Part shown: positions 35,696-44,553 of the stretch, one piece after another
How positions within the stretch are numbered: position 1 is the first letter of the stretch
Layout of the letters: each line of letters begins with the position of its first letter
DNA from: Polaribacter ponticola
GTDB lineage: Bacteria > Bacteroidota > Bacteroidia > Flavobacteriales > Flavobacteriaceae
Assembly (NCBI RefSeq): GCF_026191475.2
Contig: NZ_JAOSLC020000003.1
Coordinates: forward strand, 558,001-622,000
Direction: 5' to 3'
Length of the DNA: 64,000 nucleotides
The notes under the pieces: model-generated
Database searches by the model: none
Told to the model about the DNA's origin: nothing
What the model saw: the letters and a program-made list of their open reading frames with translations, nothing else
Position numbers and translations under genes: made by a program

Positions 35696-36000
35696 ATGAA
35701 ACTAATAATATTATTTATAATTTTAATTGGCTCAAGTGCTAATGCTCAAACTTCAAAAAATACTACTGGCCCTAGAGTTAAGAATAATAAAGTTTGGAAA
35801 AATAAAAAAACTTCAACTTTAGTATTAGTTAATAATTACAAAAAGAATTCATTGTTTGGCGGAAAGTTTAAAAACCAAAAACAATGGAATAAAAAAAATC
35901 TGATAATAATTTTATTTTGAAAACAAGAAAAAAAGAGGATATAATTGGTCCAAGAGCAAAAAACGCTAAACCTTGGAAAAGAACTAAAAACTCTTTATAA
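35696..36000 (+). pseudogene. Small secreted basic protein, frameshifted at an A8 run
   Basis: From ATG 35696 a signal peptide (MKLIILFIILIGSSANAQ) is followed by TGPRVKNNKVWKNKK. The first frame stops at 35920; in the next frame the sequence goes on to IIGPRAKNAKPWKRTK and stops at 35998-36000. The A run at 35891-35898 separates them; one more A gives a single 101-residue protein with two copies of a GPRxKNxKxWK motif. An earlier start at 35618 adds residues without a signal-peptide pattern. Family unknown. Confidence 0.6.
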
Positions 36001-36043
36001 AAAACTTTAAAAATTTTCTAATTGTTATTTTGAAATAAAAAAT

Positions 36044-36077
36044 AAAGCCTAGTTTATAATTAGTAAACAAGGCTTTT
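36044..36077. terminator. Terminator between convergent genes
   Basis: AAAGCCTaGTTTA and TAAACaAGGCTTTT form a stem of about 12 bp with a 7-base loop. It can serve the small secreted gene (+) and the gene at 36105 (-). Confidence 0.75.
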
Positions 36078-36104
36078 AAAATTTTAAGAATTTCCTTATA
36101 TCAT

Positions 36105-36701
36105 TTAAAAATAAAAGTTAACACCAATACTTGAGCTAAACGAATCATTTAAAGTTACTTCTTTAGAAGTAATTGCATACCATAAATAAGATTCTACAGT
36201 ACCTACTTCTGCATAAAAATCTATTCCGCTAAAAATTTTTGTTTTCTTAAATTCTTTATGAACTAAAGCACCCGCAAATAATGTAAAATGAAATGCATTT
36301 GGCACATAATATCCCTTAGGGTATATACTTGGTAGTGTTGTAAACGAATTTGTTCCAATATCTATACTTGTTGTAAAACCTGCAATGGGAGTTATCACTA
36401 AATTTTCTCCAATTTCTTTTCTATAAATTGGAAAAGTATTTTTAATTGTGATTAAATGTATTCTATTTGCTTTTGATTCTGACTCTGGCACATAACCATA
36501 TAATAATTCTGTATTTAACACCTTATTGAATAACTGATAACCAGCTCCTAAAGATACAAAACCAATGTTTCCTGCAAATTGAACTTTTACATAATCGGGA
36601 ACATACCAAGCTTTTTCTTTAGCTAAAGTACTTTCTTGTGCATATGATTTTGAAAAAAATAATACGAACAATACGAATATAAAAATGTTTTTATTTTTCA
36701 T
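36105..36701 (-). CDS. Probable outer-membrane beta-barrel protein
   Basis: A 198-residue protein with signal peptide (MKNKNIFIFVLFVLFFSKSYA) and alternating aromatic/polar strands. It ends in GVNFYF, a C-terminal Phe as expected for a barrel. No named family. It starts 6 bp after the phosphoesterase gene, so the two form an operon. Confidence 0.6.
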   Translation of the reverse strand: MKNKNIFIFVLFVLFFSKSYAQESTLAKEKAWYVPDYVKVQFAGNIGFVSLGAGYQLFNKVLNTELLYGYVPESESKANRIHLITIKNTFPIYRKEIGENLVITPIAGFTTSIDIGTNSFTTLPSIYPKGYYVPNAFHFTLFAGALVHKEFKKTKIFSGIDFYAEVGTVESYLWYAITSKEVTLNDSFSSSIGVNFYF

Positions 36702-36707
36702 TATTTT

Positions 36708-37499
36708 CTATAATTCTATAAGTTCGGAATTAAAATTTTTATCTTGAATATGAATAATACTATATGTTGGATCTTTTAGCGCAGGCACAATTAAGTAATC
36801 TACCTCTCCCTCTTCATAAAAATAACTATGAGTATGACCATGAACTGAAAGTGAAACGTTATTATTAGCCATTAAAGATCTATACGTCTGTTTCATTTCT
36901 GGAGTTAAATCATCACTTACAACAGTAGGAATATGTGCAAAAGCGAATACCTGATTGTAGTTTGCATGATCACTTAAAGTTGTTGCTAACCAATCAAAAT
37001 CTGGATCTTTTTCACTTTCCCATATAATATCGTCAAACAGTACAAATTTGTTATTGTTAAATACAAAAGAGTAATTATAATCACCAAACATTTGTTTGTA
37101 AATAAAACTACCATTTAAATTATAATCGTGATTGCCAATAACTGTAAAATATGGTTTTTTAAGTTTGGTCATTATATCGTAAAAAATCTCATACTCTTTT
37201 AATAATGCCTGATCTGCAATATCACCACCAAAAACTACGAACAAAACATCGTCTCTTTTATTAATATCATCAACTACTTTACCAAGGTTGTCATAAGAAT
37301 AATGCACATCTGTAATAAATGCAAATTTAAAATCTTGTGAATCTATTTTAATATCCTCAAGTAATGCTAAATTTTTTGCAGTATTATTTTTCTGAGAAGA
37401 TTTTACACTTGCAACATATACGCTATATTCAAAAAAATTATCGCATGTAGTTAGTGTAAATACTATTGTAATAAGCAGTAAGTTTCTTATAAATTTCAT
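36708..37499 (-). CDS. Metallophosphoesterase lipoprotein
   Basis: A 263-residue calcineurin-like phosphoesterase. The signal ends in TLTTC, a lipobox. Metal-binding motifs are all present: FITDVHYS, FGGDIAD, GNHDYN, FAHIP and HGHTH. It would hydrolyse phosphoesters on the periplasmic or outer side; substrate unknown. Operon with the barrel protein downstream. Confidence 0.85.
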   Translation of the reverse strand: MKFIRNLLLITIVFTLTTCDNFFEYSVYVASVKSSQKNNTAKNLALLEDIKIDSQDFKFAFITDVHYSYDNLGKVVDDINKRDDVLFVVFGGDIADQALLKEYEIFYDIMTKLKKPYFTVIGNHDYNLNGSFIYKQMFGDYNYSFVFNNNKFVLFDDIIWESEKDPDFDWLATTLSDHANYNQVFAFAHIPTVVSDDLTPEMKQTYRSLMANNNVSLSVHGHTHSYFYEEGEVDYLIVPALKDPTYSIIHIQDKNFNSELIEL

Positions 37500-37868
37500 T
37501 TATTTTTATCTCTATTTTATAAATTAATTTCAATATGTAATTAATAGACGACAAAAATATTAAACCTTACAAAAATAACATCTATTGTTATATTATATTA
37601 ATAGACAAAAAAGTTGAAGATAAAATTTCTAGTTTTATGGAATTGATAATTTAAAATCAAAACCACAATTAAACTAAAAATGAACATACAAATATTACAA
37701 TTTTAGCTATTGATATTGTAATTATTTGTAGCAAAATAATAACTCTAGATTTTTAAATTATGAAGATTGAGAACCTTTAATAATAAAACATACATTATAT
37801 TGGTTGTAATGAAAATTATCTAGCATTTTAAGAAACAGATATAAGCGATATACCTAAAAAAATCAAAC
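37500..37868. other. Non-coding stretch, 369 bp
   Basis: Very AT-rich. The only structure noted is ATTACAAT (near 37694) facing ATTGTAAT (near 37714). No gene, RNA or repeat family recognised. It should contain the promoter of the phosphoesterase gene. Confidence 0.5.
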
Positions 37869-38399
37869 TTATTTTAGAACTATTTTATCCAAAACGAGTT
37901 TAAATTTTTCATTTTTTTTGTTTCCAATCAGAAATCTAATTTCCTCAATGTAATCTCCAGAAAAATTAGGTTGATTAATTCTCCTTCCTCTAAACGAAGG
38001 ATACATGTCTTTTAGTGGAATTTCTATTTCTTGCCATTCTTCTGAAGTTGAAAAAGTTGCTATATAAGGATAATAATCACTAGAATTAGATTTAATTCTA
38101 AATTGATATTTCTTGCCATCACCTTTTAGCTTAATAACAATTTTTGAATACGCTTTTGTATTTATTTTCAGCAATCTATAGCGTACAGAAGAAAAACCAC
38201 CATTATTATCTAAAGAAATTTCTCCTGCAAATACACCATTGCCATCAGCATTCAATTTAAATGTACTTGTAGACTTTCCTCCCATTACAACATCATTTAC
38301 AATTACCCAATTTTGGATGTTTGTAGTTTTATTAAAATCAAATATTGTTTTAGAAATTATCATAGAAAATAAAATTATTGTAATAAATAAGTACTTCAT
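37869..38399 (-). CDS. CIA30-family protein
   Basis: A 176-residue protein with hydrophobic N-terminus (probable signal) and the CIA30/NDUFAF1 galactose-binding-like fold: TIFDFNKTTNIQNWVIVNDVVMG, GGFSSVRYR and later EWQEIEIPLKDMYPSFRG. Bacterial members have no settled function. It is 31 bp beyond the carotenoid cyclase in the same direction and may be the last gene of the carotenoid operon. Confidence 0.85.
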   Translation of the reverse strand: MKYLFITIILFSMIISKTIFDFNKTTNIQNWVIVNDVVMGGKSTSTFKLNADGNGVFAGEISLDNNGGFSSVRYRLLKINTKAYSKIVIKLKGDGKKYQFRIKSNSSDYYPYIATFSTSEEWQEIEIPLKDMYPSFRGRRINQPNFSGDYIEEIRFLIGNKKNEKFKLVLDKIVLK

Positions 38400-38430
38400 A
38401 TCATTCTATTTTAACAAATTACATTGTAAA

Positions 38431-39104
38431 CTATTTCTTAAATTGTTCTATCAATAAAACATTACTAAAAATTAACGTAAACGCATAACCTACATCTTCA
38501 ATAGGTATTGTTAATAAACGAATGCCAAGGTTTTCTGCATTGTTATACCAAACTACAGGTTCTACCAAACCTGTGCCTGTAAGAACACCATTTACTATAA
38601 AAAAAGGCACTAAAATAATCAAGAAAGAAATATAAAATCTTTGCAAGTATTTTACTCCAAAGAGTAAACCTATCCATAAAACAAAAACAAGCAAACTATA
38701 ATTTATAAAAGTATATGCTTTATCATAATTAAAAAAATCACAGGAAATAAAATTAATATAAGAATTCCCGTAATTAACTTTGTATTTTTTTCTGATATTA
38801 ATAAGTTAGGTTTAAAATAAGCTAATGAATAATGAATAAATATACTCGCATACGGGATGCAGAAAAAGAACATCCATTCTTCAATAGGCATTCCAAAAAG
38901 CAATATGTTTAGATGATAATCCGTATTAAAACCCCAAACTCCATTGGCAGTAAAAATAGCATCCCAAATTAAAAAAACTACAGAAACTATTGTTAATGAT
39001 AACAAAACAGCTTTCAAATGCTTTATAAAACGCATTTTTTTCTCGAAAGAATATAGCAAAGGAATACTTAAGGAACCAATATTTAAAAGTAGGTATAAAA
39101 ACAC
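38431..39104 (-). pseudogene. Lycopene cyclase (fused CrtYc-CrtYd type), frameshifted at a T7 run
   Basis: The first frame (133 residues from 39104) has FLIWDAIFTANGVWGFN and LPIEEW-type GMPIEEWMFF; the second (to 38431) has NGVLTGTGLVEPVVWYN and IPIEDV. Both are halves of one membrane cyclase with the repeated PxE(E/D) motifs. The break is the A run at 38731-38737 on the plus strand; one more base restores a 224-residue protein through FFNYDKAYTF. It closes the ends of lycopene to beta-carotene. Heterodimeric CrtYc/CrtYd exists in actinobacteria, but the good join speaks for one gene. Confidence 0.8.
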
Positions 39105-39553
39105 TATAATTTTGGTTTTTTAAAATACTTTAAAGGAACAAACAACATACCAAAACACTCTCCTTCTTCCTTTCCTAAATGCTTATGATGAATTTTATGT
39201 GCTTTTCTTAATCCTTTTAAATATCTATTATTTGTACGTTTAAACCATTTAAAACGTTGATGAATTAAAACATCATGCACCATAAAATATGCTAAACCAT
39301 AAAATAAAATACCTAAACCAATATAAAATAAGAATGTATGTTCCGTATAAGTACCAAAATAAAATAAAGCAATACTTGGTATGGCAAAAACAACAAAAAA
39401 AGCATCATTTTTTTCAAAAACTCCTTGGTATTTTGGTTGGTGATGATCTTCGTGTAAATACCATCCAAAACCATGCATAACAAATTTGTGCGTTAACCAA
39501 GTAACACACTCCATCAATAAAAAAACACCTAAAGTAATCAAAACAAAAACCAT
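39104..39553 (-). CDS. crtZ: Beta-carotene hydroxylase
   Basis: A 149-residue fatty-acid-hydroxylase-type membrane protein with the four histidine motifs HKFVMH, HEDHH, HDVLIHQR and HKIHHKH that hold the di-iron centre. It hydroxylates beta-carotene at C3, leading to zeaxanthin. Its start and stop touch those of crtB and the cyclase gene by one base each. Confidence 0.93.
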   Translation of the reverse strand: MVFVLITLGVFLLMECVTWLTHKFVMHGFGWYLHEDHHQPKYQGVFEKNDAFFVVFAIPSIALFYFGTYTEHTFLFYIGLGILFYGLAYFMVHDVLIHQRFKWFKRTNNRYLKGLRKAHKIHHKHLGKEEGECFGMLFVPLKYFKKPKL

Positions 39554-40395
39554 TAAATAATATTTAATTTATACTTTACATAACTTCTTGCTAATAGGTT
39601 TATTTTCATAGGATCAGAAATTCGTATTCTAGTATCCATAATTTTTTCTGAAGGAACATTACTCAATTTCTTAAGTAATCTTTTATAATACCTAAAAGCC
39701 ATATACACACCAAATTTTGCTTCTACTGGCAATTTAAGAATCCCTTTTTTGTAAGCAAATTCAAAATCGTCCTCTATTTCTTTGATAATTAAATGTTTTG
39801 AAGCTGCATCTAGCTTTCCTAAATCTATATTAGGAAAATAAGATCTATTTAAAACTTCATAATCATCTTTTAAATCACGTAAAAAATTCACTTTCTGAAA
39901 AGCAGAACCTAAACGCATTGCAGCATCCTTTAACTCTTCAAATCTTTTATCATCTCCATCTACAAAAACTTTTAAACACATTAAACCAACTACATCTGCA
40001 GAACCGTATATATATGCGTCGTATTCTTCTTTTGTTTGATATTCTGTTTTAAATAAATCTGCTTTCATACTTTTTAAGAAAGCTTGTACCATTTCATCGG
40101 GAATTTTATACCTATTTACTGTTTGCTGAAAAGAATTTAAAATAGGGTTTAAACTAATTCCTTGTTCTTTTGCCAGATAATAATCTCTTTCAAAATGTTC
40201 CATCAACAACTCCTTATCATACTCATGAAAAGTGTCTACAATTTCATCAGCAAAACGAACAAAACCATAAATATTATAAATATCCGTTCTAATCTTTGGT
40301 GATAACATTTTTACAGCCAAAGAAAATGAAGTACTATACTTCTTTGTAACTAACTTACTACAATCATTAGAAACGCTATCAAATAATTCTTTCAT
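39553..40395 (-). CDS. crtB: Phytoene synthase
   Basis: A 280-residue head-to-head prenyl synthase that joins two geranylgeranyl diphosphates. The two Asp-rich motifs are present: FADEIVDTF near residue 49 and LRDLKDDYEVLNRSYFP near 168. It starts 1 bp after crtI and overlaps crtZ by one base, so translation is probably coupled along the operon. Confidence 0.95.
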   Translation of the reverse strand: MKELFDSVSNDCSKLVTKKYSTSFSLAVKMLSPKIRTDIYNIYGFVRFADEIVDTFHEYDKELLMEHFERDYYLAKEQGISLNPILNSFQQTVNRYKIPDEMVQAFLKSMKADLFKTEYQTKEEYDAYIYGSADVVGLMCLKVFVDGDDKRFEELKDAAMRLGSAFQKVNFLRDLKDDYEVLNRSYFPNIDLGKLDAASKHLIIKEIEDDFEFAYKKGILKLPVEAKFGVYMAFRYYKRLLKKLSNVPSEKIMDTRIRISDPMKINLLARSYVKYKLNII

Positions 40396-40396
40396 A

Positions 40397-41863
40397 CTAT
40401 TTTTGATTTTTAATGATTAATTCTGATACTATTTTCCCTGAAATTAATGCTGGCGGAACTCCAGGTCCTGGAACAGTTAATTGTCCTGTAAAATACAAAT
40501 TTTTTACTTTACTACTTTTAAGATTTGGTCTTAAAAATGCGGTTTGCAAAAGTGTGTTTGCCATTCCGTATGCATTTCCTTTATAAGAGTTGTATTCTTT
40601 TTTAAAGTCTTTAACACAAAACGACTTACTAAATAATACGTGTTTTTTAACCTCTTGGTTTGTTAGTTTCTCAAATCTATCTAATATTTTATGAAAATAC
40701 TTTTCTCTTAATGCTTCTGTATCTTCTATTCCTGGTGCTAACGGAATTAAGAAAAAACCTGCTTCTTTACCATCTGGAGCAGATGTTTTATCTGTTATAG
40801 ATGTAAAATTCGCATAAAACAAAGGATCTGTTGGCCATTTAGGATGATCGTAAATTTCTTCTGCATGTAAGTTAAAATCTGTATCAAAAAATAAAGTATG
40901 ATGACTTACATTTTTAATTTTCTTATCAAAACCGATGTAAAACAAAAGTGAAGATGGCGCAAAAGTTTTTTTACTCCAATATTTTTCAGAATATTGTTTT
41001 ACATTTTTATCGAGCAACGTTTCTGTATGATGATAATCTGCTCCACTTAAAACTAGCGATGTTTTAATTTTTTCACCATTAACAGTTAAGCCAATAATAG
41101 CATTTGAAGCATCTGTTTCAATTTTATCTACATTAGCATTTGTTTTAAAAACAACATCTAAGCTTTCGGCTAATGAAACCATACCTTTAACAACATTATA
41201 CATTCCTCCTCTTGGATGCCAAGTGCCTAAACCAAAATCTGCATAATTCATAAAATTATAAAAAGCAGGAGTATCACTTGGTTTAGCGCCTAAAAACAAA
41301 ACAGGGAATTCTAATATTTTAATTAATTTCTGACTTTTTATATTTTTTCTAACTTGCTTACTTATTGTAGAAAAAAACTGAGAAACTCTTGCTACTGTTT
41401 TTGTAGTAACCAATTCTAATGGAGAAATACCGGGTCTGTAAACTAAATCTTTTATAGCAGTATCATAATTAGATTTTGCAGAATTTAAAAACGCTTTTAA
41501 ATGTTTACTACTTCCTTTTTCTTCATTTTCAAAAAGTTGATATATCTCCTCTAATTTACTTGAAATTTTTACTGAAGAATCTTTTCCAAAATAAACTTCA
41601 TATCCTGGATTTAATTTATCTAAAATGTAGAAATCTGAAGATTTTTTACCAAAATCATTAAAAAAACGCTCAAAAACATCTGGCATCCAATACCAAGAAG
41701 GACCAATATCAAAAGTGAAACCATCTTTTTTAAATTGTCTTGCTCTACCACCTAAAGTATCATTCTTCTCTAAAACAGTAACATGATAACCTGCTTTAGC
41801 TAAATAACATGATGCAGATAAAGAAGAAAAACCAGAACCGATTATATAAATGTTTTTACTCAT
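40397..41863 (-). CDS. crtI: Phytoene desaturase
   Basis: A 488-residue FAD-dependent desaturase. The dinucleotide fold IIGSGFSSLSASCYLAKAG at residues 6-24 continues with LEKNDTLGGRA, and the C-terminal signature is GQLTVPGPGVPPALISGK. It converts phytoene to lycopene. It is the first gene of the carotenoid operon and follows a promoter with a 13-bp palindrome. Confidence 0.95.
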   Translation of the reverse strand: MSKNIYIIGSGFSSLSASCYLAKAGYHVTVLEKNDTLGGRARQFKKDGFTFDIGPSWYWMPDVFERFFNDFGKKSSDFYILDKLNPGYEVYFGKDSSVKISSKLEEIYQLFENEEKGSSKHLKAFLNSAKSNYDTAIKDLVYRPGISPLELVTTKTVARVSQFFSTISKQVRKNIKSQKLIKILEFPVLFLGAKPSDTPAFYNFMNYADFGLGTWHPRGGMYNVVKGMVSLAESLDVVFKTNANVDKIETDASNAIIGLTVNGEKIKTSLVLSGADYHHTETLLDKNVKQYSEKYWSKKTFAPSSLLFYIGFDKKIKNVSHHTLFFDTDFNLHAEEIYDHPKWPTDPLFYANFTSITDKTSAPDGKEAGFFLIPLAPGIEDTEALREKYFHKILDRFEKLTNQEVKKHVLFSKSFCVKDFKKEYNSYKGNAYGMANTLLQTAFLRPNLKSSKVKNLYFTGQLTVPGPGVPPALISGKIVSELIIKNQK

Positions 41864-41870
41864 ATTTTAT

Positions 41871-41887
41871 TTTGTTCAACAAAGATA
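41871..41887 (-). promoter_or_regulatory. crtI promoter with palindromic operator
   Basis: On the reverse strand TATCTTTG (41887-41880) is a -7 box; it overlaps the perfect inverted repeat TTTGTTGAACAAA (41883-41871). The start codon is 8 bp further. The same TTTGTTGAACA follows the -7 box of the MerR-type regulator gene. Confidence 0.65.
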
Positions 41888-41911
41888 CGTATTTATTAAA
41901 CAAAATAAAAA

Positions 41912-42805
41912 TTATATTACATTTAACAAATCTGTAATTGAATTGTATAGCTGAATATTAGCATTAAACTTAAGATGCTTAACTTTTTCTACTTTTCTAC
42001 CAGCTGCAATAAATTGATTATTAGTATTATGCATTACTTCGTTAATATCATTAAAATAAGCTTCAATTTTATCATCGTAAGGTTTAACTGTTAAAGATGT
42101 AATAAAACAAATTTCTCTATCTAATTCTAAAAAATAATTTAAATTATTAAGAGGTAAACTCTGACCGAGATAAATTGTATGAAACCCCCTTAAGACTAAT
42201 TCGTAATTTAAATATAAAAGACCTAATTCATGAATTTCGTTTTCTGGCAAAAACAAAACAAATGTTTTACTAGTGTTGGTAATATTATATTGTAAATTCT
42301 CTGTGTTTAATTGAATTTTTTGAGAAATTAAATTTGATATAAAATGCTCATGAGCAGGTAATAATGTTTCTGTTTGCCAAAGTAAACCTACATGATCTAA
42401 AAAAGGAATAAAAACGTCCTTAAAAATATCTCTAAATGCTTTTTTCTGCAACAATATATTGTAAGCATTATTAAAAAGAATCTTATCAAACTGAAACATA
42501 GATACTTTTAATGCATTTATTGCTTCATCATTTACAGCAGAACTTAATGCTAACTCTCTAGATTTTATTATTATATCTTCATCAGAAAGTGCAGCAATTT
42601 TAGAAATTTTATAATTATTATTGTTTAATAAAACAATATTTAAAAGCTTTTGTAAATTTTCTGAACTATAAAATCGAATATTTGTTTCCGTTCTTTTTGG
42701 TTGCAATAAATTGTAACGCTTTTCCCATATCCTTATAGTATGCGCTTTAATACCAGAAATATTTTCAAGGTCTTTAATTGTAAAATCCTGCTTAATATTG
42801 TTCAA
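41912..42805 (-). CDS. MerR-family regulator with B12-binding-like domain (CarH/LitR type)
   Basis: A 297-residue protein with an N-terminal MerR helix-turn-helix (8-75, ENISGIKAHTIRIWEKRY) and a cobalamin-binding region. W143, E153 and H154 form the W-x9-EH motif of CarH photoreceptors, and E190-I-H192-E-L-G195 is the ExHxxG cobalamin ligand motif. The histidine next to W in Thermus CarH is Gln144 here, so light-induced bis-His ligation as in that protein may not occur. It is directly upstream of the carotenoid operon in the same direction and probably represses it in the dark; that is inference. Confidence 0.85.
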   Translation of the reverse strand: MNNIKQDFTIKDLENISGIKAHTIRIWEKRYNLLQPKRTETNIRFYSSENLQKLLNIVLLNNNNYKISKIAALSDEDIIIKSRELALSSAVNDEAINALKVSMFQFDKILFNNAYNILLQKKAFRDIFKDVFIPFLDHVGLLWQTETLLPAHEHFISNLISQKIQLNTENLQYNITNTSKTFVLFLPENEIHELGLLYLNYELVLRGFHTIYLGQSLPLNNLNYFLELDREICFITSLTVKPYDDKIEAYFNDINEVMHNTNNQFIAAGRKVEKVKHLKFNANIQLYNSITDLLNVI

Positions 42806-42820
42806 TTTATTCTATTTTGT

Positions 42821-42834
42821 GTTCAACAAATTTA
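42821..42834 (-). promoter_or_regulatory. Promoter of the MerR-B12 regulator with shared TTGAACA element
   Basis: TAAATTTG (42834-42827 on the reverse strand) is a perfect -7 box followed by TTGAACA, the same sequence as in the crtI promoter. A second TTGAACAAT lies at about 42804. Autoregulation is likely. Confidence 0.6.
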
Positions 42835-42922
42835 GTGATTTTTTTAAACATAAATATTTCTTAAAATAATTTGTAACATTTTATACTTTTACACTACTTA
42901 TAGTTAACTAACTAATTTACAA

Positions 42923-43417
42923 GTGCAGAAAGATTTAGAGACTAAATTTTTATCGGACTTTGAACAAAATCAAAATATAGCTCATAAAATTTGTAGAATT
43001 TATACTACAAACCAAGATGCTCATAACGATTTGTTTCAAGAAATCACCATTCAGCTTTGGAAAAATTATTCCAGATTTAGAGGTGATTCAAAGTTTAGTA
43101 CTTGGATGTATAGAGTTGCCCTAAACACAGCTATTTCTTTGTATAGAAAATCTACAAGAACTGTAAAAACGCAAGATTTTAGTGATTTTGCTTACAAAAT
43201 TAAAGCTACAACTTACGATAATACAGAAGAGTTGCAGTTAAAAGCATTATATAAAGCAATACATAAGTTAAATGACATTGATAAAGCTTTAATTTTCTTG
43301 TATTTAGAAGATAAACCATATAAAGAAATTTCTGAAACCCTTGGTATAACTAGTGTTAATGCTAGGGTAAAAATGAATAGAGCAAAAGAAAAATTAAAAA
43401 ATATTTTAAACCCATAA
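42923..43417 (+). CDS. ECF-type RNA polymerase sigma factor
   Basis: A 164-residue sigma-70 family factor with region 2 (DLFQEITIQLWKNYSRFRGDSKFSTWMYRVALN) and region 4 (ALIFLYLEDKPYKEISETLGITSVNARVKMNRAKEKL). It starts with GTG at 42923; no ATG lies in a better place. It is divergent from the MerR-B12 regulator, which in other bacteria points to light- or redox-linked sigma factors. The next gene, 2 bp away, encodes a membrane protein that may be its anti-sigma factor. Confidence 0.9.
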   Translation: MQKDLETKFLSDFEQNQNIAHKICRIYTTNQDAHNDLFQEITIQLWKNYSRFRGDSKFSTWMYRVALNTAISLYRKSTRTVKTQDFSDFAYKIKATTYDNTEELQLKALYKAIHKLNDIDKALIFLYLEDKPYKEISETLGITSVNARVKMNRAKEKLKNILNP

Positions 43418-43419
43418 TT

Positions 43420-44061
43420 ATGGATTTATTAGATAAATATAAAAAGACTTGGGAAAGTCAACCAGAAGAATCAAAAAAATTTTCTAAGGTTGAAATCTAC
43501 AAATTGGCGCATTCTAAATCTTCATCTATTGTAAAATGGATTTTTATTGTTGGTCTTTTAGAACTTGCTTTTTGGTTAACTATTAATATGTTAATACCAG
43601 ATAGCTTTTATAAAGTATATGAAGATTTAAATTTAGAAAATCAAGTTAACTTCTTTATGATATTACATTATCTTGTAATTATTGTTTTCTTGTATTTCTT
43701 TTATTTAAATTATAAAAAAATATCTGCAGTAGATAACACTAAAAAACTAATTCATAAAATTTTAAAAATTAGAAATACAGTAAAATACTATGTTTACTAT
43801 AATTTAGCTATTGTCTTTTTATCAAGTTTTATACTCAACAGTGTATTAATGAGTGATTCTGATAAGTTGATGAAAATTATGAATCCAGATAATTTATCGG
43901 TAGATATTAACCAACTAATAACTGTTACTATTATTAGCCAAATAATTGCAGTTTTAATATTTATGGTTCTTTTGTGGCTCTTTTATAAATTAATTTATGG
44001 ATATTTATTAAAAAAATTAAACAAAAACCATAAAGAATTAATTAAATTAGAAGAATTATAA
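43420..44061 (+). CDS. Membrane protein, possible anti-sigma factor
   Basis: A 213-residue protein: a soluble N-terminal 40 residues (MDLLDKYKKTWESQPEES, then KVEIYKLAHSKSS) followed by four membrane helices (WIFIVGLLELAFWLTI, ILHYLVIIVFLYFFYL, YNLAIVFLSSFIL and IIAVLIFMVLLWLFY). Position directly after the sigma gene and the short cytoplasmic head are typical of anti-sigma proteins, but there is no zinc-binding motif, so the role is inferred. Confidence 0.7.
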   Translation: MDLLDKYKKTWESQPEESKKFSKVEIYKLAHSKSSSIVKWIFIVGLLELAFWLTINMLIPDSFYKVYEDLNLENQVNFFMILHYLVIIVFLYFFYLNYKKISAVDNTKKLIHKILKIRNTVKYYVYYNLAIVFLSSFILNSVLMSDSDKLMKIMNPDNLSVDINQLITVTIISQIIAVLIFMVLLWLFYKLIYGYLLKKLNKNHKELIKLEEL

Positions 44062-44070
44062 TCAATTTTT

Positions 44071-44553
44071 ATGAAAAAATTCATCTTACTTTTAAGTTTA
44101 AGTTTTACTATAACTAGTTTTTCTCAGCAATCTAATTTTTGGGAGAACGTGCGTTATGGTGGTGGTTTTACTATGAGTTTTGGAAATCAAACAACAATTG
44201 GTATTTCTCCTAGTGCAGTTTATGATTTTCAAAATGGGTTTTCTTTAGGTACAGGTTTAACCTATATTTATAGTGAAATTGGCGCTTCTACAACAAATGT
44301 TTATGCTGGAAGTTTAATTTCTTTATATCAAGTACCCAAAGTAGGAATTCAACTTTCTGGAGAATTTGAACAATCATTTGCAAAACAAACAGCAAACTCC
44401 ATTAACACAAATACAAGTTTTCCTGCTTTATACTTAGGAGCTGCTTATAATAAAGGTAGGTTCGCTTTTGGTTTTAGGTATGATGTTTTGTATGACGATA
44501 ACAAAAGCGTTTATGCTTCTCCGTTTTCACCAATTGTTCGTTTTTACTTTTAA
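44071..44553 (+). CDS. Small outer-membrane beta-barrel protein
   Basis: A 160-residue protein with signal peptide (MKKFILLLSLSFTITSFS), strand-rich body (GGGFTMSFGNQTTIGISPSAV) and C-terminal IVRFYF. It is in the sigma-factor operon, 9 bp after the membrane protein. Homologues are sometimes labelled alpha-ketoglutarate decarboxylase, which this sequence does not support. The stop overlaps the stop of the convergent threonine aldolase (TTAA). Confidence 0.7.
   Translation: MKKFILLLSLSFTITSFSQQSNFWENVRYGGGFTMSFGNQTTIGISPSAVYDFQNGFSLGTGLTYIYSEIGASTTNVYAGSLISLYQVPKVGIQLSGEFEQSFAKQTANSINTNTSFPALYLGAAYNKGRFAFGFRYDVLYDDNKSVYASPFSPIVRFYF

Noticed and set aside
38431..39104. Two separate cyclase subunits (CrtYc and CrtYd)
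   Set aside because: One base restores one protein and the second ORF starts in the middle of a helix, so a frameshifted fused cyclase is more likely.
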